The position numbers and the translations under genes were made by a program. DNA of 5,688 nt from positions 1 to 5,688 of the forward strand of contig JAPYWO010000111.1 of NCBI GenBank assembly GCA_028276305.1. Direction: 5' to 3'. Numbering within the stretch: the first letter of the stretch is position 1; each line of letters opens with the position of its first letter. The stretch comes from Candidatus Thermokryptus sp. Lineage in GTDB: Bacteria; Bacteroidota; Ignavibacteria; Kryptoniales; Kryptoniaceae. Positions 1 to 4,759 of the stretch are shown here, piece by piece. The notes below the pieces were generated by a model that searched no databases, had not been told where the DNA came from, and was given only the letters and a program-made list of their open reading frames with translations.

Positions 1-536
1 AACTTCTCGTTGCGACGATCCTCGCTGCGCAATGTACAGATGAAAGGGTTAACAAAGTCACGGAATATCTTTTCAAGAAGTATCGCACAGCGGACGATTA
101 CGCAAATGCTGATCTTAAGACACTTGAGCAGGAAGTTAAGCCAACGGGATTTTATAGGAATAAAGCAAAGGCGATAAAAAATTGCTGTAAAGTTTTAGTT
201 GAGAAATACAATGGTCAAGTTCCTGACACGCTTGAAGAACTCGTCAAACTCCCCGGGGTCGGAAGAAAGACAGCCAACGCTGTTCTTGCAAATGCGTTTG
301 GAAAACAAGGTATAATAGTTGATACACACTTGAAAAGAGTAACTGCACGGCTTGGTTTGGTTAAGAGTAAAAATCCCGATAAAATTGAGTTTGAGCTCAT
401 GGAAATCGTCCCGAAAGACAAATGGACGCTTTTCTCTCATCTGATAGGTGAGCATGGAAGATATGTCTGTGAAGCGAGGAAACCGAAATGTTTAATTTGT
501 AAGATAAATAAATTGTGTCCATCCGCAAAGCTTTAA
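1..536 (+). CDS. nth: Endonuclease III (5'-truncated by window edge)
   Basis: DNA glycosylase/AP lyase of base-excision repair that removes oxidised pyrimidines and nicks the abasic site. The reading frame is open from the window edge (first full codon at base 3) to TAA at 534-536, giving 177 visible residues. By comparison with the roughly 211-residue E. coli enzyme, about 30 N-terminal residues lie outside. Visible in order: the AAQCTDERVN helix near the start, the helix-hairpin-helix LPGVGRKTA with the catalytic Lys codon at 267-269, the VDTH motif with the catalytic Asp codon at 321-323, and a C-terminal 4Fe-4S cluster loop C-x6-C-x2-C-x5-C (Cys codons at 468, 489, 498 and 516). All key residues are intact, so it should be functional. 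An internal ATG at 330 is not the start, because conserved sequence extends well upstream of it. It is followed after 22 nt by mqnD on the same strand, suggesting co-transcription. Confidence 0.96.
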   Translation, partial: LLVATILAAQCTDERVNKVTEYLFKKYRTADDYANADLKTLEQEVKPTGFYRNKAKAIKNCCKVLVEKYNGQVPDTLEELVKLPGVGRKTANAVLANAFGKQGIIVDTHLKRVTARLGLVKSKNPDKIEFELMEIVPKDKWTLFSHLIGEHGRYVCEARKPKCLICKINKLCPSAKL

Positions 537-558
537 TCCAAAACAAATTGTGATCAAA

Positions 559-1392
559 ATGAAGGAGATAACAATTGCACATAGCCCTGATTCAGACGAT
601 GCTTTTATGTTTTACGCACTTGTAAATGGTAAAATTAAATCCGATGGTTTGAAATTTGTCAATGTTTTAAGTGATATTGAAACTTTAAATCGCAAGGCAT
701 TTGAAGGTGTTTATGATGTCACGGCGATATCTTTTCATGCTTATGCCTATGTTTCGGACAAGTATATTCTCCTTCCGAGCGGTTCAAGTATGGGTTTGGG
801 TTATGGACCGATTTTGGTATCAAAGAAGGAATTTGAACCAAGGGACTTGAAAAATTTTTTAGTTGGGGTCCCCGGGACATTGACAAGCGCATTTTTAATT
901 TTGAAGATTTTTGAGCCAGAGGTTAAATACAAGGTCATTCAATTTGACAAGATAATTGAAGCTGTGATTAAAGATGAGGTTGATGCTGGTCTTTTAATTC
1001 ACGAGGGGCAATTGACTTATTCAAATTCCGGGCTTAAGAAAATCATTGACTTTGGAAATTGGTGGCAGAGAGAAACTGGTTTACCTTTGCCTCTTGGTGG
1101 AAATGTTGTCAAGAAAGAACTTGGCTTTGAACTTGCGAGGAAGATTTCAAATCTTTTGAGGGAAAGCGTAAGATATGCGATGGGAAATAGAGATGAAGCA
1201 CTTAGATACGCTCTTAAATTTGCCCGAGGTATGGATGAAAAACTCGCCGATAAATTTGTGGGAATGTATGTTAACGAGCTGACGCTTGACTGCGGAGAGG
1301 TAGGTAAGAAAGCAATTCAGTTGTTTCTTGACCTTGGATATGAAAAAGGTTTAATACCTAAAAAAATTGAAATTGAACTTTTAAATACTTGA
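559..1392 (+). CDS. mqnD: 1,4-dihydroxy-6-naphthoate synthase (MqnD)
   Basis: Futalosine-pathway enzyme that converts cyclic dehypoxanthinyl futalosine to 1,4-dihydroxy-6-naphthoate, a menaquinone precursor; cytoplasmic. From ATG 559 the protein has 277 residues, close to family length, with a periplasmic-binding-protein-like fold expected. Family signatures: SPDSDDAFMFYAL (9-21), DIETLN (39-44), the AISFHAYAYV stretch (56-65), GLGYGPILVS (79-88), VGVPGTLTSAF (102-112), LLIHEGQLTY (145-154) and GLPLPLGGN (174-182). His148 in HEGQ corresponds to the proposed catalytic base (His145 in the Thermus enzyme, from memory). A GTG at 550 in frame would add three residues (M-I-K). I prefer ATG 559 because homologues begin directly with M-K-x-x-x-A-H-S-P-D. 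Neither start has a Shine-Dalgarno; an AAGGAG lies just inside the gene at 562-567. It sits 22 nt after nth and 6 nt before anmK. Confidence 0.93.
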   Translation: MKEITIAHSPDSDDAFMFYALVNGKIKSDGLKFVNVLSDIETLNRKAFEGVYDVTAISFHAYAYVSDKYILLPSGSSMGLGYGPILVSKKEFEPRDLKNFLVGVPGTLTSAFLILKIFEPEVKYKVIQFDKIIEAVIKDEVDAGLLIHEGQLTYSNSGLKKIIDFGNWWQRETGLPLPLGGNVVKKELGFELARKISNLLRESVRYAMGNRDEALRYALKFARGMDEKLADKFVGMYVNELTLDCGEVGKKAIQLFLDLGYEKGLIPKKIEIELLNT

Positions 1393-1398
1393 GAAGTT

Positions 1399-2583
1399 AT
1401 GCTTGAAAAGTTACTTGAGTTAAGGAGGAAGGAGACCAAAGTAATAGTTGGTTTAATGTCGGGGACATCCGCCGATGGTGTTGATGTCGCTGTAGTTGAG
1501 GTGAAAGGCAACGGCAAGGGTACAAAAATTAAGACGATCGGGTGGAGGACTTTTCCGTTTGAAAAGGATTTGAAATGGTTGATATTGAAAAACTCTCGAC
1601 CCGAGACAAGCAGAGTGGATGAAATTTGCAGATTAAATTTTTTGATAGCTCAAATTTATGCGGATTCAGTTTTTAAGACGCTTGAAGAGCTGAATTTGAA
1701 ACCATCTGAAGTTGATCTTATTGGTTCCCATGGGCAAACGATCCAGCATTTGCCAAACGCTGTTGAAATGTTCGGTTATAGAGTGAAGTCCACATTGCAA
1801 ATTGGCGACCCTGGTGTGATAGCCAAGCTCACAGGTATCCCAACCGTTGGAAATTTCAGAATCGGTGATGTCGCTCTTGGTGGGGAAGGCGCTCCACTTG
1901 TCCCGTATTTTGATTATTTAATTTTCGGCTCAGATGAAATTAATCGCCTTGTTCTGAATATCGGAGGGATAGCTAATTTCACGGTTTTAAAAAGAAATTG
2001 TGATGTTGAAGAGGTAATCGCGTTTGATACGGGTCCTGGGAATATGGTTGTTGATGCTCTTGTGAAAATTTTCTTTCGGAAAGATTATGATGAGGATGGA
2101 AAAATAGCACAAAGCGGAACTGTATCGCAGGAATTGTTAAGTAAAATGAGCCAGCATCCTTTCATCGCTAAAAAACCACCGAAGTCAACGGGGAGGGAAG
2201 AATTCGGCTCAGCTTTTGTTGAGAAAATTTTAAAATGGTCCGAAGAAATTTCATTAGACCCGAAAGATATAATAGCGACAGTGAGTGAGTTCACAGCTTA
2301 TGCGGTATATAAAAATTACGAGTTTTTTATAAAGCCGAATGTTGAAATTGACGAGATAATAGTCAGTGGCGGTGGAGCTAAAAATAAGTTTATGGTGAGC
2401 GCGCTTGAGAGATATTTCAAAGTTCCGGTGAAATTAAGCGATGAGTTTGGTATATCATCGGACGCTAAGGAAGCGATATGTTTCGCAGTCCTTGCAAATG
2501 AAACAATTTCGGGAAATCCAGCTAATATAAAATCGGTAACTGGCGCTGTTAAGAGGACGATTTTAGGTGGGGTTTATTTTTAA
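1399..2583 (+). CDS. anmK: Anhydro-N-acetylmuramic acid kinase
   Basis: Cytoplasmic kinase of peptidoglycan recycling: it opens the 1,6-anhydro ring of anhMurNAc and phosphorylates it to MurNAc-6-phosphate, normally the substrate of the MurQ etherase, which is not in view. The 394 residues are slightly longer than the E. coli enzyme (about 369). Signatures of the ASKHA-fold family: GLMSGTSADGVD (18-29), GSHGQTIQHLP (109-119), LQIGDPGVIA (133-142), NFRIGDVALGGEGAPLVP (152-169), LNIGGIANFTVL (186-197), FDTGPGN (209-215), KPPKSTGREEFG (259-270), and C-terminal EIIVSGGGAKN (319-329) and DAKEAICFAVLA (355-366). The conserved active-site Asp/Glu and Gly-rich motifs all appear intact. The start at ATG 1399 adds a 14-17 residue lead before the first strand, which I believe occurs in several homologues. 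There is no usable ribosome binding site, only GAGAAG two bases before the ATG. It follows mqnD by 6 nt, and its stop is shared within TTAA with the convergent glycosyltransferase. Confidence 0.95.
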   Translation: MLEKLLELRRKETKVIVGLMSGTSADGVDVAVVEVKGNGKGTKIKTIGWRTFPFEKDLKWLILKNSRPETSRVDEICRLNFLIAQIYADSVFKTLEELNLKPSEVDLIGSHGQTIQHLPNAVEMFGYRVKSTLQIGDPGVIAKLTGIPTVGNFRIGDVALGGEGAPLVPYFDYLIFGSDEINRLVLNIGGIANFTVLKRNCDVEEVIAFDTGPGNMVVDALVKIFFRKDYDEDGKIAQSGTVSQELLSKMSQHPFIAKKPPKSTGREEFGSAFVEKILKWSEEISLDPKDIIATVSEFTAYAVYKNYEFFIKPNVEIDEIIVSGGGAKNKFMVSALERYFKVPVKLSDEFGISSDAKEAICFAVLANETISGNPANIKSVTGAVKRTILGGVYF

Positions 2584-3647
2584 AATTTCAAATCGGAAAA
2601 TTTTTTCTTGCCCAAAATGAAGTAGTCAAAAACGATGCTTCTTTTATAAATCAATTTATCTTCAATTTTTCTCCTTTTAAGGTTTTTCCTGTTTTCAATT
2701 CTTTTGCGAATCCATTTCGGTTGAAAAAATAAAAAGACGAAGATCGCCTTTAACACAGCGATGAAATTTTTGATGTCACCTTTGACAAGGTAAGTGAACG
2801 CAGTTACTAAATCAAGTATTAATCTTATTGGGATGATGAGAAAAAGTTTCGGGGTGTCAAGATTTTTCTCCAACATTATCAAGCTGTTTCTGTGATTTAG
2901 AAATGTCTTCCAGGGGTTTATTTTGGGTAAAGTTCCACCACCGACATGGTAGACGATGCTCTGCGGTAGGCAAAAAATTTTATAGCCGTTAAGATTTGCG
3001 CGCCAACAAAGGTCAATTTCCTCCATATGTGCGAAGAAATCCTCATCAAGAAAACCTATCTCTTTGAGAAGTTCTTTTCTAACAACGAGGCAAGCGCCTG
3101 TTGCCCAGAAAACTTGAATTGCATCATCATATTGACCTTTATCTTCTTCACAAAAGTCAAAAATTCTGCCACGACAGAAAGGATAACCGAACACATCAAT
3201 GAAGCCCCCACATGCTCCGGCGTATTCAAATTTATTTCTTTCGTAAAAAGAGAGAATTTTGGGTTGACACGCGAAAACATCTGGATTTTCCTCCATAAAG
3301 TTTATGATAGGATTCAACCAATTAGGTGTTACTTCAACATCCGAATTAAGTAATACGATGTATTTCCCATCCGCAAATTTAAAAGAGCGATTATATCCGC
3401 CAGCGAATCCATAATTTTTATCAAATTTAACCAGCTTAACATTTTTAAATTTCTCCTCTATCAAGTCGGTGCTTCCGTCTTTTGAACCGTTATCAGCGAC
3501 GATAACCTCAAAGTTTGGATAGTCAGTTTGAAGTAACGGGGGCAGGAATTTCTCAAGGAAATGTTTTGTGTTCCAGTTTAGGATGATTATGCTGACCTTT
3601 GGAGCTTTTTCCATCATCGGTGGAATTTTTTTGATAAATTTAACCAT
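2580..3647 (-). CDS. Family 2 glycosyltransferase, rhamnosyltransferase-like (COG1216 type)
   Basis: GT-A fold glycosyltransferase likely to transfer a nucleotide-activated sugar to a cell-surface polysaccharide (O-antigen, capsule or exopolysaccharide); donor and acceptor cannot be read from sequence. 355 residues. Visible: opening strand KVSIIILNWN (17-26), ADNGSKDGS (51-59) for nucleotide binding, NYGFAGGYNRS (78-88), LLNSDVEV (99-106) with the DxD-equivalent Asp103, WATGACLVVRKE (181-192), the catalytic/acceptor motif FFAHMEEIDLCWRA (204-217), and VYHVGGGT (232-239) followed by NHRNSL (251-256). Residues about 266-288 and 294-308 are hydrophobic and are followed by a Lys/Arg-rich segment (311-336), suggesting membrane association at the cytoplasmic face. 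The start at 3647 is uncertain: ATG pairs at 3617 and 3614 also fit, and none has a Shine-Dalgarno. It is a lone gene here, convergent with anmK and divergent from the tRNA, with no sugar-biosynthesis neighbours to indicate the sugar. Confidence 0.9.
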   Translation of the reverse strand: MVKFIKKIPPMMEKAPKVSIIILNWNTKHFLEKFLPPLLQTDYPNFEVIVADNGSKDGSTDLIEEKFKNVKLVKFDKNYGFAGGYNRSFKFADGKYIVLLNSDVEVTPNWLNPIINFMEENPDVFACQPKILSFYERNKFEYAGACGGFIDVFGYPFCRGRIFDFCEEDKGQYDDAIQVFWATGACLVVRKELLKEIGFLDEDFFAHMEEIDLCWRANLNGYKIFCLPQSIVYHVGGGTLPKINPWKTFLNHRNSLIMLEKNLDTPKLFLIIPIRLILDLVTAFTYLVKGDIKNFIAVLKAIFVFLFFQPKWIRKRIENRKNLKRRKIEDKLIYKRSIVFDYFILGKKKFSDLKF

Positions 3648-3725
3648 TTTATGATGCGGAAAAAAGTTTGGAGAAGAAAGAGATTTTCGGCGTGTTTTAG
3701 TTGAGAGTTTACAGTGAATTTAAAA

Positions 3726-3757
3726 TTTGATTTTGTTTTCCAAATTTTTTATCTTTT
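3726..3757 (+). promoter_or_regulatory. Candidate Bacteroidota-type promoter for tRNA-Phe
   Basis: TTTG at 3726-3729, a 20-bp spacer, then TATCTTTT at 3750-3757. Known Bacteroidota housekeeping promoters have TTTG about 19-21 bp upstream of TAnnTTTG; the downstream box here matches at every specified base except the last. Transcription would begin around 3763-3765, a few bases before the mature tRNA 5' end at 3769. The region is very AT-rich, so chance matches are likely and this is only a moderately supported call. Confidence 0.4.
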
Positions 3758-3770
3758 ATGTGAAATTTGG
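3740..3770. repeat. Perfect 8-bp inverted repeat around the putative -10 of tRNA-Phe
   Basis: CCAAATTT at 3740-3747 is the exact reverse complement of AAATTTGG at 3763-3770, with a 15-nt spacer that contains the putative -10 box TATCTTTT. The right arm ends on the first two bases of the tRNA. It could be an operator-like dyad or, if transcription starts further upstream, a leader hairpin. It may equally be chance in AT-rich DNA, since AAATTT is itself palindromic. Confidence 0.4.
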
Positions 3771-3841
3771 GCAGGTAGCTCAGTTGGTAGAGCAACGGCC
3801 TGAAAAGCCGTGTGTCCGCGGTTCGATTCCGCGCCTGCCCA
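3769..3841 (+). tRNA. tRNA-Phe (GAA)
   Basis: A complete cloverleaf of 73 nt can be folded by hand. Acceptor GGGCAGG (3769-3775) pairs perfectly with CCTGCCC (3834-3840). The D stem is GCTC/GAGC (3778-3781 and 3790-3793) with an AGTTGGTA loop. The anticodon stem is ACGGC/GCCGT (3795-3799 and 3807-3811) with loop CTGAAAA, placing anticodon GAA at 3802-3804 (Phe) after the invariant T33. The variable loop is GTGTC. The T stem CGCGG/CCGCG (3817-3821 and 3829-3833) encloses TTCGATT. The discriminator is A3841. The next bases are CTT, so CCA is not encoded and must be added by the CCA-adding enzyme. It stands alone, divergent from the glycosyltransferase and 81 nt before the ABC ATPase gene. Confidence 0.98.
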
Positions 3842-3865
3842 CTTTTTAATTTAGGGGGTGAATTT

Positions 3866-3883
3866 GGGATATTTCCCTTTTTT
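3866..3883 (+). terminator. Possible small Rho-independent terminator after tRNA-Phe
   Basis: GGGA (3866-3869), a TATT loop and TCCC (3874-3877) form a short 4-bp, GC-rich stem, directly followed by six T (3878-3883). It lies 24 nt downstream of the tRNA and before the ABC ATPase gene, where a terminator would be expected. The stem is shorter than usual, so read-through into the ATPase gene is possible. Confidence 0.35.
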
Positions 3884-3922
3884 GGTTAAATTTGAATTGG
3901 ATTATAAAACTGTGACATAATT

Positions 3923-4759
3923 ATGGCGATAAAAGTCCAGGAAATATGCTTCAGCTATGGCGATGTGCCCGTTCTTAAAAATATAAGCTTTGATGTCTCC
4001 CGGGGTGAGTTTGTAAGTTTGATAGGACCAAATGGCTCCGGGAAGACAACACTACTTAAAGTTTTAATACGAGTTCTCACACCACAAAAGGGGAAAGTGT
4101 TAATTTTTGATCGTGATATAAAATCATACTCAAGGAGAGAAATCGCACGCCTCATAGGTTTTGTCCCACAGGATAATACTTTCGCTTTTCCATACACATC
4201 GCTTGAGGTTGTCTTAATGGGAAGGACGCCATATTTAAAGGGAATCGGCTTTGAAAATCGCAAAGATGTTGAAATTGCCCTACAAGTTATGGAGTTGACG
4301 AATACAATTGATTTGGCTGATAAACCGATTACAGCTTTATCTTTTGGAGAAAGACAGCGTGTTTTGATCGCAAGAGCTTTAGCCCAGCAACCGCAGATAA
4401 TTTTACTTGACGAACCAAATGCTCACCTTGATATTTCCCACCAAGTTGAGATTTTCTCGCTTCTTAAAAGCTTATCAATTGAAAAAGGTGTCACTGTCAT
4501 AGCTGTTTCGCATGATTTGAATTTGATTTCATCTTACAGCGATAAAGTAATTTTGTTGTCTTCCGGCGAAGTGTACGCAATCGGGAAGCCAGATTTTGTG
4601 TTAACAAGCGATAACATAAAAAATGTTTACGGGGCTGAAGTTATAGTTGATACCAATCCAATAACAGGTTCGCCGAGGATTACACTCCTGCCCAACAAAA
4701 TTGGGCAGTTCACCGATAAACTTAAAATCAAAAATGGAGGAAATCATGAACATATTTGA
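3923..4759 (+). CDS. ABC transporter ATP-binding protein, FecE/BtuD/HmuV type
   Basis: Nucleotide-binding subunit expected to power an importer of iron-siderophore, heme or cobalamin at the inner face of the cytoplasmic membrane; the substrate cannot be decided from the ATPase alone. 278 residues: A-loop Tyr12 (FSYG), Walker A GPNGSGKTT (35-43), Q-loop Gln83 (FVPQD), signature LSFGERQRV (139-147), Walker B IILLDE (159-164) with Asp163 and catalytic Glu164, D-loop HLD (168-170), and switch His197 (VSHDLN). The signature is LSFGE rather than the canonical LSGGE, and DEPN replaces the common DEPT. About 20 residues of polar tail (from about 255) extend past the usual family end. No permease or binding-protein gene is adjacent. 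There is no Shine-Dalgarno before ATG 3923, only an A/T-rich leader. The last 14 nt overlap the leucine dehydrogenase start, so the two are probably co-transcribed. Confidence 0.9.
   Translation: MAIKVQEICFSYGDVPVLKNISFDVSRGEFVSLIGPNGSGKTTLLKVLIRVLTPQKGKVLIFDRDIKSYSRREIARLIGFVPQDNTFAFPYTSLEVVLMGRTPYLKGIGFENRKDVEIALQVMELTNTIDLADKPITALSFGERQRVLIARALAQQPQIILLDEPNAHLDISHQVEIFSLLKSLSIEKGVTVIAVSHDLNLISSYSDKVILLSSGEVYAIGKPDFVLTSDNIKNVYGAEVIVDTNPITGSPRITLLPNKIGQFTDKLKIKNGGNHEHI
4688..4708 (+). promoter_or_regulatory. Perfect 8-bp hairpin at the ATPase/leucine dehydrogenase junction
   Basis: CTGCCCAA (4688-4695), a 5-nt CAAAA loop and TTGGGCAG (4701-4708) form an uninterrupted stem with five G-C pairs. 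It lies inside the ATPase coding region (residues 256-262, LPNKIGQ), in the poorly conserved tail, 27 nt upstream of the GGAGG that serves the dehydrogenase. There is no T-run after it, so it is not a standard intrinsic terminator. It may act as an RNA stabilising or processing element, or in translational control. The structure is directly seen; the role is inferred. Confidence 0.5.
4736..4740 (+). promoter_or_regulatory. Strong ribosome binding site for leucine dehydrogenase
   Basis: GGAGG sits 5 nt before ATG 4746, within the ATPase coding sequence. It fixes the dehydrogenase start and is the only well-placed, strong Shine-Dalgarno in the window; the other gene starts in view lack one. Confidence 0.75.

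Noticed and set aside
330..536. Internal ATG at 330 as the start of a short separate protein
   Set aside because: The same frame is open upstream to the window edge and carries the conserved endonuclease III helix-hairpin-helix and catalytic residues, so this is only the C-terminal part of nth.
2582..2606. A/T-only stem (AAAATTT / AAATTTT) followed by T's as an anmK terminator
   Set aside because: It has no G-C pairs in the stem, a 9-nt loop, and overlaps the glycosyltransferase coding end; too weak to call in AT-rich DNA.
3027..3353. Plus-strand 108-residue open frame opposite the glycosyltransferase
   Set aside because: Antisense to the conserved GT2 core, with no ribosome site or domain; best explained as a shadow of the real gene.
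3881..3922. Promoter for the ABC ATPase (TATAAA at 3903-3908 or CATAAT at 3916-3921)
   Set aside because: The first has a poor upstream partner at a short spacing, and the second would start transcription inside the gene; no convincing pair is visible.
3842..3922. Cobalamin or other riboswitch ahead of the BtuD/FecE-type ATPase
   Set aside because: Only 81 nt separate the tRNA from the start codon, too short for a cobalamin riboswitch, and no conserved box is seen.
252..4006. CCCGGG-type palindromes in nth (about 252-259), mqnD (about 869-876) and the ATPase (about 3999-4006)
   Set aside because: They arise from Pro-Gly or Arg-Gly codons in conserved motifs and show no shared flanking sequence or regular spacing.
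3767..4708. Octamer TTGGGCAG shared by the tRNA 5' edge (3767-3774) and the hairpin arm (4701-4708) as a repeat or attachment site
   Set aside because: The match is only 8 bp, does not extend on either side, and no integrase or mobile gene is nearby; probably chance.
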